Of a stretch of 64,000 nt of DNA, positions 1 to 10,243 are shown piece by piece. The notes below the pieces were generated by a model. The model was not told where the DNA came from and made no database searches. It saw only the letters and a program-made list of their open reading frames with translations. The DNA is from a bacterium (GTDB lineage Bacteria > UBA10199 > JAIBAG01). The translations under genes and the position numbers were made by a program. Position 1 is the stretch's first letter. Each line of letters begins with the position of its first letter. The DNA lies in NCBI GenBank assembly GCA_019695305.1, contig JAIBAG010000012.1, positions 1 to 64,000 of the forward strand, in the 5' to 3' direction.

Positions 1-724
1 TAAACTTCATAATATTACCTTTGTGCACGAGCGTTACATTTTTACGTTTTTGAGTGATGGCATATTCAACAGCCGAGCGTACTAAACGTTTTGTTCCTTC
101 TTCAGAGACGGGCTTTACACCAATACCGGAAGTTTCTGGAAAACGGATTTTTTTAACACCCATTTCGTTCTGCAAGAACGCAATCATCTTTTTTACTTCG
201 GGCGTACCCGCTTCCCATTCGATACCGGCATAAATATCTTCGGAGTTTTCACGGAAAATCACCATGTCGATATCTTCGGGGCGTTTTACGGGTGATGGTA
301 CACCGCTAAAATAACGTACAGGGCGTAAGCACACGTACAAATCTAAAATCTGGCGCAGTGCCACGTTTAAACTACGAATTCCTTTGCCCACGGGTGTGGT
401 GAGCGGGCCTTTAATAGCAACGAGATATTCTTTAATTACCTCAGTGGTTTCATCGGGTAAAAAATTGGGAGGGCAATTTTCGCCATAGGTGGCTTTTGCT
501 TTTTCACCGGCAAAAATTTCAAGCCAGTTAATTTTACGTTTACCGCCGTAAGCTTTTTCAACAGCCGCATCAAAAACAATGACGGACGCATTCCAGATAT
601 CCGGACCGGTTCCATCACCTTCGATAAAAGGGATAATCGGGTTATCGGGCACGGTTAATTTTCCGTTTTTAAGAGTAATTTTAGAGCCACTGGCAGGAAT
701 TTTAATGTTGTTGGAATAAGCCAT
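1..724 (-). CDS. icd: NADP-type isocitrate dehydrogenase, N-terminal part (cut by window edge)
   Basis: Translating the minus strand from the ATG at 724 gives an open frame of about 241 residues that runs off the left edge. It carries the segments of the E. coli-type homodimeric enzyme: [13 protein letters not shown] near residue 32, [17 protein letters not shown], the substrate-binding stretch [17 protein letters not shown], and [16 protein letters not shown]. The enzyme oxidatively decarboxylates isocitrate to 2-oxoglutarate in the cytoplasmic TCA cycle. The start lies one base after the sdhB stop, with GGAG about 10 bases upstream inside sdhB, so it is probably the last gene of an sdhCAB-icd operon. 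The C-terminal half is outside the window. Identification is firm; cofactor preference (NADP) is inferred from the subfamily. Confidence 0.95.
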   Translation of the reverse strand, partial: MAYSNNIKIPASGSKITLKNGKLTVPDNPIIPFIEGDGTGPDIWNASVIVFDAAVEKAYGGKRKINWLEIFAGEKAKATYGENCPPNFLPDETTEVIKEYLVAIKGPLTTPVGKGIRSLNVALRQILDLYVCLRPVRYFSGVPSPVKRPEDIDMVIFRENSEDIYAGIEWEAGTPEVKKMIAFLQNEMGVKKIRFPETSGIGVKPVSEEGTKRLVRSAVEYAITQKRKNVTLVHKGNIMKF

Positions 725-725
725 A

Positions 726-1493
726 CTAAATATCTCCACCGGATAAAATTGCTTTCCGGTATTCACGTTTCATTTTTGAAATAAAATCGATAGAAATTTC
801 TTTGGGACACGCACTCGAACATTCACCAATGTTGGTGCAATTACCAAATCCTTCGGCATCCATGCGTTCCACCATTTTCACCACACGACGCGCGGCTTCG
901 GCCTGTCCTTGTGGCAAAAGCGCCATCTGGCTTACTTTGGCCGCTGTAAAGAGCGAGGCCGAAGCATTGGGACAAGCACCCACGCAAGCCCCACAACCAA
1001 TGCACGTTGCAGCATCCATCGCTAAATCGGCAATGTCTTTGGGAATAAGATGTGTGTTGGCATCGGGATGAGGGCCAGTTTTAGCCGAGGTATAACCACC
1101 AGCCATAATGATGCGATCGAAAGCGCTGCGATCCACCACTAAATCTTTCACTACCGGGAAAGCCTTGGCGCGCCAGGGTTCTACAACAACCGTATCACCA
1201 TCTTTAAACGAGCGCATGTGCAGCTGGCAGGTAGCATTGCCTGTTTGAGGGCCATGAGCCTGGCCATTAATCATGCACGAACACATCCCGCAAATACCTT
1301 CGCGGCAATCGCTATCAAATTCTACGGGAGCAATGTTTTCCTTAATTAACTTTTCGTTTAATACATCGAGCATTTCCAAAAAGGACATGTCGGGTGAAAC
1401 GGTATCGAGTGTGTATTTTTCCAGACGGCCCGTATCCTGATTATTTTTTTGGCGCCAAACTTCCAAATGAATGGTCATAGTTTTGGATGACAT
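726..1493 (-). CDS. sdhB: Succinate dehydrogenase / fumarate reductase iron-sulfur subunit
   Basis: This 255-residue protein is the electron-transfer subunit linking the flavoprotein to the membrane cytochrome b. A plant-ferredoxin-like [2Fe-2S] domain uses C63, C68, C71 and C89 (CREGICGMC). A bacterial ferredoxin domain follows with [11 protein letters not shown] at 164-174 and a second Cys group at C219, C225 and C229. It is longer than E. coli SdhB, as in the group found in Bacteroidetes, Deltaproteobacteria and Bacillus. The start at 1493 has AGGAG seven bases upstream. It sits 8 bp after sdhA and 1 bp before icd. The direction of the physiological reaction cannot be read from the sequence, but the icd, acnA and sucAB-lpd neighbours favour oxidation of succinate. 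Confidence 0.96.
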   Translation of the reverse strand: MSSKTMTIHLEVWRQKNNQDTGRLEKYTLDTVSPDMSFLEMLDVLNEKLIKENIAPVEFDSDCREGICGMCSCMINGQAHGPQTGNATCQLHMRSFKDGDTVVVEPWRAKAFPVVKDLVVDRSAFDRIIMAGGYTSAKTGPHPDANTHLIPKDIADLAMDAATCIGCGACVGACPNASASLFTAAKVSQMALLPQGQAEAARRVVKMVERMDAEGFGNCTNIGECSSACPKEISIDFISKMKREYRKAILSGGDI

Positions 1494-1501
1494 TTTATCT
1501 C

Positions 1502-3424
1502 CTACTTATAACTGCGCTGACTCAAATGCACATTTTCAAATTTTAATTCTTCCTTATGAAGCACTGGTTCTGCGTTGTTGCCCTTATACTCCCAGGCTGA
1601 CACGTACGAAAATTGATCGTCAATACGCTGTGCTTCACCTTCGGGCGTTTGTGATTCTTCGCGAAAGTGTCCACCGCATGATTCACTGCGGTTTAAAGCA
1701 TCGCGCGCCATCAGCTCGCCTAAATCAAAAAAGTCGGCTACGCGGCCAGCCATTTCGAGGTTTTTATTCAATTCTTCGTTACTGCCGGGAATTTTTACCG
1801 TCTTCCAGAATTCATCACGGAGCTTTTGAATTTTACCAATGGCGGTTTTTAATCCTTCGGCTGTACGTGACATACCCACATAATCCCACATGATAAAACC
1901 AAGCTCGCGATAGAACGATTCCACCGAACGCGTTCCGGTTTTGCTCACATCGAGTAATTTTTTGATACCGGCTTTTACTTCATCTTCGGCTTTTTTAAAT
2001 TCGGGAGTGTCGGTGCTATTTTTCTGAGGTCCAATTTTAGCAAGATAATCACCAATAGTAGACGGGATAACAAAATAACCATCCGATAAGCCCTGCATGA
2101 GTGCCGATGCGCCCAAGCGGTTGGCACCGTGATCGGAGAAATTAGCTTCACCCAAGGCAAATAAGCCAGGGATAGTGGTCATGAGATGATAATCTACCCA
2201 TAATCCACCCATGGTGTAATGCACCGCAGGGTACATACGCATGGGCGTTTTATATGGATCTTCGCCGGTAATTTGCGCATACATCTGGAACAAATTGCCG
2301 TATTTATCGCGCACTACTTTTTCGGTATCGCGCTTAATGGCGTCTCTAAAATCTAAATAAACCGCCAATCCACTTTCGCCCACACCGCGTCCTTCATCGC
2401 ACATTTGCTTGGCATTGCGGCTGGCCACATCGCGAGGCACCAAATTACCAAAGCTTGGATACTTGCGTTCCAAATAATAATCACGATCTTCTTCGGGAAT
2501 GGTGTTGGGGTCTTTTTTACAATCTTCTTTTTTCTTGGGCACCCATACACGACCATCGTTACGCAGCGATTCACTCATAAGAGTGAGTTTAGACTGATGA
2601 TCACCGGATACAGGAATACAGGTAGGGTGAATTTGCGTGTAGCAAGGATTTCCAAAGAAAGCACCTTTGCGATAACAACGGAAAGCCGCTGTTACGTTGG
2701 AGTTCATGGCGTTGGTAGAAAGATAATACACACGGCCATAACCACCGGTAGCTAAAATAACTGCATCGCCGGCAAATTTTTCGATGGCGCCGGTTACAAG
2801 ATCACGTGTGATAATACCACGCGCTTTGCCGTCAATCATCACAACATCCAGCATTTCGGTACGGGAATAGAGTTTTACTTTACCCAATTCAACCTGACGC
2901 ATGAGCGCGCCGTAGGCTCCCAAAAGAAGCTGCTGGCCGGTTTGGCCTTTGGCATAAAAAGTACGGGATACTTGAGCGCCACCAAAAGAACGGTTGGCCA
3001 GTTCACCGGAATATTCGCGGGCAAATGGAACACCTTGGGCCACGCATTGATCAATGATATTGGCTGAATTTTGCGCTAAACGATAAACGTTAGCTTCGCG
3101 CGCACGGTAATCGCCGCCTTTAATGGTATCGTAAAACAAGCGATAAACCGAATCACCATCGTTGGGATAATTTTTAGCAGCGTTGATACCACCTTGGGCC
3201 GCAATGGAGTGTGCGCGGCGAGGAGAATCTTGTACGCAAAAACTTTTTACATTATAGCCCATTTCGGCCAGTGAAGCCGCAGCTGAGGCACCGGCTAAAC
3301 CCGTGCCCACAACGAGAATAGTGTATTTGCGTTTATTGGCCGGATTGACGAGCTTTAAATCAAATTTGCATTTTTCCCATTTTTGGGAAAGCGGTCCATC
3401 CGGAATACGTGAATCTAATACCAT
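1502..3424 (-). CDS. sdhA: Succinate dehydrogenase / fumarate reductase flavoprotein subunit
   Basis: A 640-residue FAD enzyme that interconverts succinate and fumarate on the inner face of the membrane. The N-terminal dinucleotide fold begins at [20 protein letters not shown] contains the histidine expected to bind FAD covalently. Substrate-site segments include [29 protein letters not shown] and [14 protein letters not shown]. The length and these segments fit the larger SdhA type (Bacillus/Bacteroidetes/delta group) rather than E. coli SdhA. GGGGGT lies seven bases before the ATG at 3424. It follows sdhC by 4 bp and precedes sdhB by 8 bp, so the three are almost certainly co-transcribed. 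Confidence 0.96.
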   Translation of the reverse strand: MVLDSRIPDGPLSQKWEKCKFDLKLVNPANKRKYTILVVGTGLAGASAAASLAEMGYNVKSFCVQDSPRRAHSIAAQGGINAAKNYPNDGDSVYRLFYDTIKGGDYRAREANVYRLAQNSANIIDQCVAQGVPFAREYSGELANRSFGGAQVSRTFYAKGQTGQQLLLGAYGALMRQVELGKVKLYSRTEMLDVVMIDGKARGIITRDLVTGAIEKFAGDAVILATGGYGRVYYLSTNAMNSNVTAAFRCYRKGAFFGNPCYTQIHPTCIPVSGDHQSKLTLMSESLRNDGRVWVPKKKEDCKKDPNTIPEEDRDYYLERKYPSFGNLVPRDVASRNAKQMCDEGRGVGESGLAVYLDFRDAIKRDTEKVVRDKYGNLFQMYAQITGEDPYKTPMRMYPAVHYTMGGLWVDYHLMTTIPGLFALGEANFSDHGANRLGASALMQGLSDGYFVIPSTIGDYLAKIGPQKNSTDTPEFKKAEDEVKAGIKKLLDVSKTGTRSVESFYRELGFIMWDYVGMSRTAEGLKTAIGKIQKLRDEFWKTVKIPGSNEELNKNLEMAGRVADFFDLGELMARDALNRSESCGGHFREESQTPEGEAQRIDDQFSYVSAWEYKGNNAEPVLHKEELKFENVHLSQRSYK

Positions 3425-3428
3425 GATC

Positions 3429-4115
3429 TTACCCCCGGAAATAAATCACGATGGGAATAAATAAAAATCCCAACGATAAAATAACAGCTAACAATGTGCT
3501 TAAATTCTGCAGCGTTTTGGTGTTACGCGCGCGTGTTAAGCCAAGCGACTGAAAAGCGCTCCAAAAGCCATGACGTATATGAAAACCAATAGCAATCATA
3601 CACACCACATAAAAAATTACTTCGCCAGGCTCGCTAAATTCTTCCACCACTAACTTGTATAAATCACGGGTTTCTTCACCATGAAGTGTGGTGGTATAGC
3701 CATCAGCCATGCCTGGTCCAAAACGAAAATCGGCAATGTGAATCACCAGGAAAACAAGTAAAAACAAACCAGAAATCGCCATGTTGCGCGAACTTACCGT
3801 ACTGGTAGCGGCACCTTTACCTTGTAATTTTTTATAATCTTCCGGACGAGAGGCTTTGTTTTTAATGGTCACGGCAATGGCTAAAACAATATGAAACAGA
3901 AAAAGGCCCAAAAGACCAAATTCGGCAACGGTCAAGAGTGGCCCATAGCTATGTAACTTTTGAACGTAAGTATTATAAGGATCGGGTGAGCTACTGTAGA
4001 GTGGTAAATTGCCCAACAAATGAGTGATAATAAAGCCCATCAGGGCTAAGCCTGATAAACCCATCAAAAATTTAAGACCTACCGAGGATGTAAATGCTTT
4101 TTTAAGTGATATCAT
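3429..4115 (-). CDS. sdhC: Succinate dehydrogenase cytochrome b558 subunit (single membrane anchor)
   Basis: A 228-residue membrane protein with about five hydrophobic helices and histidines in helices ([36 protein letters not shown]) suited to ligate two haems b. It is the single large anchor typical of two-haem succinate:quinone oxidoreductases, so no sdhD is needed and none is seen. The frame is open upstream to 4184, but the ATG at 4115 has AAAGGGG seven bases before it and begins at MISLKKAF, so I place the start there. It heads the sdhC-sdhA-sdhB-icd operon. The 121 bp between it and the next gene presumably hold the promoter, but I could not identify convincing boxes. Confidence 0.93.
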   Translation of the reverse strand: MISLKKAFTSSVGLKFLMGLSGLALMGFIITHLLGNLPLYSSSPDPYNTYVQKLHSYGPLLTVAEFGLLGLFLFHIVLAIAVTIKNKASRPEDYKKLQGKGAATSTVSSRNMAISGLFLLVFLVIHIADFRFGPGMADGYTTTLHGEETRDLYKLVVEEFSEPGEVIFYVVCMIAIGFHIRHGFWSAFQSLGLTRARNTKTLQNLSTLLAVILSLGFLFIPIVIYFRG

Positions 4116-4236
4116 AAACCCCTTTAATGCTAGCCGTTCTATAAAGTGCAGCTTAAGAAACCTTGAACGGGCGACATAAACCAAATAATAGCGCGGTGGT
4201 CAAGAAAATTGACGGCATTATCAGGACAGATACTTC

Positions 4237-5190
4237 TTAGTGCTGGCTGACTTGTTTTATCCTTTTTACCCTGTCTCTAAACTCGGCGGCTTTTTGAGGT
4301 TTGCCTGTTTTTTCGCAAAATAATGCTACTTTTTCATAAAGGGGAATTAAACGGGCATCGTACGGATCAAATGCTTTTTGTAAAATCTCCAAACCCTGAT
4401 TGTAATGCTGCTCGGCCATGGCCACATTGCCCGAGTAATAATAATTGTCGGCCAAGGCCACAAGCCCCATGCCCACATTGGGATGTTCACGCCCATAGGT
4501 TAAAATATCAAAGCCAATGGCTTTTTCGTAGAGAGGAATGGCATCTTTAAACTTACCTTCCCTTTTATAAATAACTCCCAATTCCGACATAATACTGGAT
4601 GACAATTCATTATCAAGACGCGTGGGGTTATTTTCCATAATACCAAGGGCTTTTTCATACAAAGGCTTGGCTGACGGATATTTACCCTGTAAAAAATAAG
4701 TATTGGCCAAAGCATAATAGGAACGGGCCAATTCGGTATCGTTTGGCTTTAATAGCTTTTCACGCAATACAATAACAACACGCGCTTCCGACTCGGCGTC
4801 CATATAACGGCCTGTTTTACGATACATTTCCGATAAATTGAGTAACGACACCAAAGTTTTGGGATCTTCATCTCCCAACTTATTTTTACGAATGGTGTAA
4901 GCCTGCATTAAATACTGGTCGGCTAAAGCCTGATTGCCTTGTTCAAGATACAGTAACCCTAAATTAGTAAGTGGAACCGCATACTCAGGGTCATCTAAAC
5001 CAAATATTTTTTCGGATAATTTTAAAGCTTCAAGCGCTTTGGGAATGGCTTTTTCTAAATCACCTTTTTGATAATAGCGCAAAGAGTCGGCATTGAGTTG
5101 GTTGATTTTCTGCTTTTCGCGTTCCTTACAACAGGTTAACGCTAGCAAAACAAGAAGAACTATTCCAAATTGAGAACGGATAAATTTCAT
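4237..5190 (-). CDS. TPR-repeat protein, probable lipoprotein
   Basis: A 317-residue protein of tetratricopeptide repeats in the kinesin-light-chain-like 42-residue register (motifs such as YAVPLTNLGLLYLEQGN, LVSLLNLSEMYRKTGR, LARSYYALANTYFLQGKY, SSSIMSELGVIYKREGKF, VGMGLVALADNYYYSGN), about six units. The N-terminus (MKFIRSQFGIVLLVLLALTCCKE) is a hydrophobic signal with a Cys pair at its end, so a lipoprotein is likely although the lipobox is not ideal. The ATG at 5190 overlaps the cutA stop in an ATGA arrangement, which is why I prefer it to the upstream in-frame start at 5214. TPRs mediate protein-protein contacts; the partner is unknown. Confidence 0.85.
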   Translation of the reverse strand: MKFIRSQFGIVLLVLLALTCCKEREKQKINQLNADSLRYYQKGDLEKAIPKALEALKLSEKIFGLDDPEYAVPLTNLGLLYLEQGNQALADQYLMQAYTIRKNKLGDEDPKTLVSLLNLSEMYRKTGRYMDAESEARVVIVLREKLLKPNDTELARSYYALANTYFLQGKYPSAKPLYEKALGIMENNPTRLDNELSSSIMSELGVIYKREGKFKDAIPLYEKAIGFDILTYGREHPNVGMGLVALADNYYYSGNVAMAEQHYNQGLEILQKAFDPYDARLIPLYEKVALFCEKTGKPQKAAEFRDRVKRIKQVSQH

Positions 5191-5504
5191 ACTTTTGTTT
5201 GCGAAGCAATCCATTGTAAAAATGCAAGATTCCCATCCTTAATTGGAAGCGCCACCACACAAGGACACTCGTAAGGATGAAGTAATTTAACACGCTTAAT
5301 AACGCGCTTTACAAGGCTAGTTTGCGTTTTAAGAATAAGTGCCACCTCGCGACTTTTTTGTATTTTTTTATCCCACCAATATACCGACTGAATACTTCCC
5401 AAAATATTGGCACAGGCCGCAAGCTTTTCGTGCACCATAGTTTGGCTTATAAAACGCGCTGTCTTTAAATTGGGAACGGTAATGTAAACAATAGAAAAAG
5501 CCAC
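5187..5504 (-). CDS. cutA: Divalent-cation tolerance protein CutA
   Basis: A 105-residue protein matching the small trimeric CutA1 family over its whole length. The N-terminal strand SIVYITVPNLKTA, the helix start EKLAACANI, the YWWDKKIQKSREVALILKT segment and the signature HPYECPCVVALPI (usual form HPYExPxxxALP) are all present. CutA is linked to tolerance of copper and other divalent metals, though its biochemical role is not settled. It is translationally coupled to the downstream TPR lipoprotein by a 4-base ATGA overlap. Confidence 0.95.
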   Translation of the reverse strand: MAFSIVYITVPNLKTARFISQTMVHEKLAACANILGSIQSVYWWDKKIQKSREVALILKTQTSLVKRVIKRVKLLHPYECPCVVALPIKDGNLAFLQWIASQTKV

Positions 5505-5560
5505 CTGCCTTTTGTAACAGGCTTAAAGGCAATGAGCTACTTTTTTTTAGTATTGTAAAA

Positions 5561-7552
5561 TTAGGGATGTAAAAAATTTTGAGAATGTAGAGAAGGCTGC
5601 TTTTTTTTAAGCGCCTGCTTAATAGCTTCAACCAACCTTTTCTCGTCACAGGGTTTATATAAAAGTTCATCCACCTGAGCTTTTTTTGCTTTGGCTGTAA
5701 TGCCGGTTTCTTGGCTTCCAGTAAGCACAATGATAGGCATAGACGCTGTATCGTGGTTTTGCTTTAACGCATAGCAGAGATCCCAACCACAGGCTGTATC
5801 TAGGACAAGTAAATTGGGGCGAAAGGTTTTTATTTTTTCTAATGCCTTTTCCGCCGACAAGGCCACGTCCACCACAAAGCCATGGCTTTGCAAATAAAGA
5901 GTCAACATCTGCAACAAAACACCTTCATTATCCACCAGTAAAATACGCGACTTACTAAAGCTTTGCATGTGCCTACTCGCATGATTCATTAATTGCTCTA
6001 AATCGTCACCATCGGCTAAATACATGGCTGTTCCCACTTGTATTTCATAGCCAGAATAGAATTGATCCGCATCAAGCATTTCACCCAATATATGAGAAAT
6101 ACGCTGTGCTATAGAGTAAGCTCCCTTGCGCGTTGTTTGTGCTAAAACAGAAAAACAATTAGCCAAAGTGTGCCTAAACAAAATATCTTCTCTACGTAAA
6201 ATATCGTTTTCAATTGCATCGCCCAAACGCTCCATTAAAAACTGTAAGCCCTTCGATTCGTTTTTTACAGTTATACCCATTGGATCTTTAAGCACTACTT
6301 GCAAGTAAGCTAAATTCTGACCTTTATCGATGGCTGCCATAGACATTTTTTTGAATATCTTAGAGAAAAAGATAGCCTCATTATAAACAGGTAACACCAT
6401 ATTAAAAGTGGAACCCACCCCTTCTGTACTTTTGGCCCAAATACCACCGTGATGAAGTCTTACTATTTCTTTGGAAATAGTAAGACCTAGCCCTGTTCCT
6501 TTATAACCAGCACCACCAGAAGGACGATTAATTTGTACAAATTTATTAAACAGATCGTTAAACTGTGCCTCTGGGATTCCTTCACCATCATCTTTTACTG
6601 TAATTTGAATCAATTCACTTTTATTTTGCTCCATCAACATTTCCGAGCGCACATGAACAGGCACATCGTTTAAAGACACAATATTCAATTCTATGTTCAC
6701 CCGTGAACGTGCATATCGTACAGCATTAGAAATTATGTTGTGAAACAGTTGCGTCATTAAAGTTGAATCGGCCAAAATATCGGGGATTTCTCTTGAATGA
6801 GTAGAAATAGTAATTTTCTTTTCAGGGCTTTCTGCCTGAAACGATTCTACAAAGCCGTTAATCATTTTTAATACTTCTAAACGTTCGTGCTTCATTTTTA
6901 CATGGCCCGATTCAAGACGAGAAAGATCAAGTAAATTATTAATAATGCGTCCCAAGCGATCTACATTGCGGCTTCCAATTTCAATAACTTTTAATTGCTC
7001 TTTGGTTAATGCTCCCACAAAGCCATCGCGCAAGTTGGTGATAGCACCTTTTACAATGGTAAGCGGTGTTCTTAACTCGTGCGATACGGTGCCAATAAAA
7101 TCATCTTTTAATTGATCTAATTTTTTGCGTTCACTGATATCGTGAACAAAAGCATTAAAAATAATTTCGTTTCCGTTTTGCGTTGTCCAAATACTTATTT
7201 CTACCGGAAATTCATTATGGTTTTTCCCCCACACTTTTGTTTCAAAACGTTTCTCAAAACCATGAGTGCGGGCTTCAGACAAAATAGAGGGATAAAGTTC
7301 AAAAAAGGAATGTTGTAGTTGAGTTGGAATAATAAGATCAACGAGTTTAGCGCCCACCACATCATCGTGGGAATAGCCAAACAAGTCGCAAGCTTTTTTA
7401 TTAAAGCTTAAAACAAGGCCTTCTTCATCAACAGCAATATAACCGTCGAAGGCCGTGTCGAGTATGCGCCCGTAATACGATGTTTTCAAAACTCCCCTTA
7501 CCCACCCGAAATCAATTGATTTATTGTAACACACTGGTATCTTAGCGCCCAA
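5561..7552 (-). CDS. Hybrid sensor histidine kinase: PAS, kinase core, degenerate GGDEF-like domain, receiver
   Basis: A 663-residue cytoplasmic protein with no membrane segment. A PAS domain covers about residues 24-140. HisKA has phospho-acceptor H158 in FIGTVSHELRTPLT. HATPase_c has the N-box around N272/N276, DDGEGIP at 321-327 and GTGLGL at 352-357. Residues about 410-530 look like a GGDEF domain that has lost its GGDEF motif (see findings). A receiver at about 536-650 has D585, T611 and K633. The second acidic-pocket residue is Asn (LVDNE), a common variation. The open frame begins at a TTG (7552); a second TTG at 7489, after AAGGGGAG and directly before the PAS domain, is an equally good start. 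It diverges from acnA with 28 bp between. Confidence 0.88.
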   Translation of the reverse strand: MGAKIPVCYNKSIDFGWVRGVLKTSYYGRILDTAFDGYIAVDEEGLVLSFNKKACDLFGYSHDDVVGAKLVDLIIPTQLQHSFFELYPSILSEARTHGFEKRFETKVWGKNHNEFPVEISIWTTQNGNEIIFNAFVHDISERKKLDQLKDDFIGTVSHELRTPLTIVKGAITNLRDGFVGALTKEQLKVIEIGSRNVDRLGRIINNLLDLSRLESGHVKMKHERLEVLKMINGFVESFQAESPEKKITISTHSREIPDILADSTLMTQLFHNIISNAVRYARSRVNIELNIVSLNDVPVHVRSEMLMEQNKSELIQITVKDDGEGIPEAQFNDLFNKFVQINRPSGGAGYKGTGLGLTISKEIVRLHHGGIWAKSTEGVGSTFNMVLPVYNEAIFFSKIFKKMSMAAIDKGQNLAYLQVVLKDPMGITVKNESKGLQFLMERLGDAIENDILRREDILFRHTLANCFSVLAQTTRKGAYSIAQRISHILGEMLDADQFYSGYEIQVGTAMYLADGDDLEQLMNHASRHMQSFSKSRILLVDNEGVLLQMLTLYLQSHGFVVDVALSAEKALEKIKTFRPNLLVLDTACGWDLCYALKQNHDTASMPIIVLTGSQETGITAKAKKAQVDELLYKPCDEKRLVEAIKQALKKKQPSLHSQNFLHP

Positions 7553-7580
7553 TCAAAATCCTTGTTTTTAGGAGATATTT

Positions 7581-10235
7581 ATGACCCCTTCACTAGATAG
7601 TTTTAAAACCAAAAAGAACCTCAAAATTGGAAAAACCACCTACTCTTACTTTAGCTTAAAGGCACTGGAAGCGAGCGGGTACAATATATCTAAGATACCG
7701 TTTTCATTAAGAATTTTACTTGAAAACCTACTCCGAAACGAAAACAACCTCTCCGTTTTTAAAAATGATATCGAAATTTTAGCCAAATCTGCTGGCAACC
7801 CAACCGAACACGAAATTAACTTTATGCCAGCCCGCGTCATTTTACAGGACTTTACTGGTGTCCCCTGCGTGGTGGATTTAGCCACCATGCGTGATGCCAT
7901 AAAAGCGTTAGGCGGCGACCCTAAAAAAATTAACCCGCTTCAACCGGTGGAACTTGTGATCGATCACTCGGTGCAAGTAGATGCATACGGTTCGTCCAAA
8001 GCTTTAAAAACCAATATTGGTTTAGAATTTAGCCGCAACCGCGAACGCTATGAATTTTTAAAATGGGGACAAAACGCTTTTAACAATTTTAAAGTTGTTC
8101 CGCCCGATACCGGCATTGTGCATCAGGTTAATTTAGAACACTTGGGCCGCGTGGTAATGGCCAACGATAAAAACGAAATTTTTCCCGATACCGTGGTGGG
8201 TACCGATTCACACACCACCATGATTAACGGTTTGGGTATTTTGGGTTGGGGTGTAGGCGGCATTGAAGCCGAAGCGGCCATGTTGGGGCAACCATCTACC
8301 ATGCTCATTCCGCAAGTTGTGGGTTTTAAACTTTTGGGGAAAACCCGTGAAGGAGTTACCGCCACCGACGTGGTGCTCACCATCACGCAAATGCTGCGTA
8401 AAAAAGGTGTGGTAGGAAAATTTGTTGAATATTACGGCCCCGGCATGCTCGATTTAAGCCTGGCCGACCGCGCTACCATTGCCAACATGGCTCCCGAATA
8501 TGGTGCTACCTGCGGTTTTTTCCCGGTAGATAAAGAAACTCTCAACTTTTTAAAGTTAAGCGGGCGCAGCAAACAACAAATTGAACTGGTGGAAAAATAC
8601 TTAAAAGCCCAAGGCTTGTTTGTAACCAAAAACACGGTTTGGCCCAATTACAGCGACACTTTAGAATTAGACTTAGCCTCGGTAGAACCTTCAATGGCAG
8701 GTCCTAGCCGTCCGCAAGACCGTGTTCTGTTAAAAGATGTGGCTGCTTCCTTTTTGGAAAAGAAAGAGGGACTGCGTCCCAAGGATTTCAAAGGCGAAGC
8801 CTCCAACGAATCGATTAGTTTTGGAAAAGTAACTCACGTGCCACGCGATGGTGATGTGGTGATTGCCGCTATTACCAGTTGCACCAATACGTCCAATCCT
8901 TCGGTGATGCTGGCTGCCGGTATTGTAGCTAAAAAGGCCGCCAAGCTGGGGTTAAAAACCAAACCCTGGGTTAAAACCTCGCTTGCTCCCGGATCACAAG
9001 TGGTAACCGGCTATTTGGAAAAAACAAAACTTTTGCCGTATCTCGAAAAACTCAATTTTCATGTGGTAGGTTATGGCTGTACTACCTGTATTGGTAATTC
9101 AGGACCACTGCATCCTACCGTTGGCGAAGCGTATAAAAAACGTGGGCTCGTAACCGCTTCTGTTCTTTCTGGCAATCGTAATTTTGAAGGCCGCGTGCAT
9201 AGCGATGTGCGTGCCAATTATTTAGCTTCGCCTCCTCTTGTGGTGGCTTATGCTTTAGCCGGAAAAATTGATATTAAATGGGATAGCGAACCGCTAGGCC
9301 AGGATTCTAAAGGAAAGCCTGTTTTCTTAAAAGATATTTGGCCTACCAATAAAGAAGTAAAAGCAGCACTTAAATCCATAACCTCGGCTCTATTTGCCAA
9401 GCGTTACAAAAATGTTTTTGATGGCGATAAAAACTGGAAGGCCATTAAAGTTCCCAAATCCGAAACTTATGCCTGGGATGCCAAATCGACATATATCCGC
9501 CGTGCTCCTTACTTTGATGGCATGACTAAAACACCCAAACCTTTAAACGATATTAAAGCCGCACGGGTATTAGCTGTATTTGGAGATTCCATTACAACCG
9601 ATCATATTTCTCCCGCCGGCAATATTAAAGCTTCAAGCCCGGCCGGGTTATATTTAAAAAATAACGGTGTGGCCGAAGTTGATTTTAACTCGTACGGCTC
9701 TCGAAGAGGCAATCACGAAGCCATGGTGCGCGGTACTTTTGCCAATGTGCGCATTAAAAACCAAATGCTTCCCGGTACCGAAGGCGGGATGACCAAACAC
9801 ATTCCAAGCGGTGAAACACTGTCAATTTATGACGCAGCTGTAAAATATCATGACGCAGGTACCCCGCTGGTAATTCTTGCGGGCAAAGAATACGGTTCAG
9901 GCTCTTCGCGCGACTGGGCCGCTAAGGGCCCGCACCTGCAAGGCATTAAAGCCGTCATTGCCGAATCGTACGAACGTATCCATCGTTCCAATTTAATTGG
10001 CATGGGCATACTGCCATTGCAATTCTTACCCGGACACAATCGCGAGTCTTTGGGACTTACCGGTGAAGAAGAAATTACCATTGAAGGTTTAACCAGCATG
10101 AAACCGCGTCAAAAAATGATGGTTAATGCGGGTGGCAAAAGCTTTGAAGCGCTCTCACGTGTGGATACACCGGTTGAAATGGAATATTTACGTCATGGCG
10201 GTATTTTGCAATACGTGCTGCGCCAATTGTTATGA
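7581..10235 (+). CDS. acnA: Aconitate hydratase AcnA
   Basis: An 884-residue monomeric aconitase of the AcnA/IRP1 type, converting citrate to isocitrate through cis-aconitate in the TCA cycle. The three cluster cysteines are in SCTNTSNPS and GYGCTTCIGNSGPL. Active-site segments VVGTDSHTTMINGLG, SVLSGNRNFEGRVH, FGDSITTDHISPAGNI and KEYGSGSSRDWAAKGP are intact. The length is normal for the family. TAGGAG lies about six bases before the ATG. The gene is divergent from the hybrid kinase and convergent with the lipid kinase, only 8 bp away, so it appears to be a single-gene unit. Confidence 0.98.
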   Translation: MTPSLDSFKTKKNLKIGKTTYSYFSLKALEASGYNISKIPFSLRILLENLLRNENNLSVFKNDIEILAKSAGNPTEHEINFMPARVILQDFTGVPCVVDLATMRDAIKALGGDPKKINPLQPVELVIDHSVQVDAYGSSKALKTNIGLEFSRNRERYEFLKWGQNAFNNFKVVPPDTGIVHQVNLEHLGRVVMANDKNEIFPDTVVGTDSHTTMINGLGILGWGVGGIEAEAAMLGQPSTMLIPQVVGFKLLGKTREGVTATDVVLTITQMLRKKGVVGKFVEYYGPGMLDLSLADRATIANMAPEYGATCGFFPVDKETLNFLKLSGRSKQQIELVEKYLKAQGLFVTKNTVWPNYSDTLELDLASVEPSMAGPSRPQDRVLLKDVAASFLEKKEGLRPKDFKGEASNESISFGKVTHVPRDGDVVIAAITSCTNTSNPSVMLAAGIVAKKAAKLGLKTKPWVKTSLAPGSQVVTGYLEKTKLLPYLEKLNFHVVGYGCTTCIGNSGPLHPTVGEAYKKRGLVTASVLSGNRNFEGRVHSDVRANYLASPPLVVAYALAGKIDIKWDSEPLGQDSKGKPVFLKDIWPTNKEVKAALKSITSALFAKRYKNVFDGDKNWKAIKVPKSETYAWDAKSTYIRRAPYFDGMTKTPKPLNDIKAARVLAVFGDSITTDHISPAGNIKASSPAGLYLKNNGVAEVDFNSYGSRRGNHEAMVRGTFANVRIKNQMLPGTEGGMTKHIPSGETLSIYDAAVKYHDAGTPLVILAGKEYGSGSSRDWAAKGPHLQGIKAVIAESYERIHRSNLIGMGILPLQFLPGHNRESLGLTGEEEITIEGLTSMKPRQKMMVNAGGKSFEALSRVDTPVEMEYLRHGGILQYVLRQLL

Positions 10236-10243
10236 GCAGGTCA

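Noticed and set aside
1471-1893. 140-residue plus-strand open frame
   Set aside because: It lies antisense to the end of sdhA and sdhB, has no recognisable features, and both sense genes are certain.
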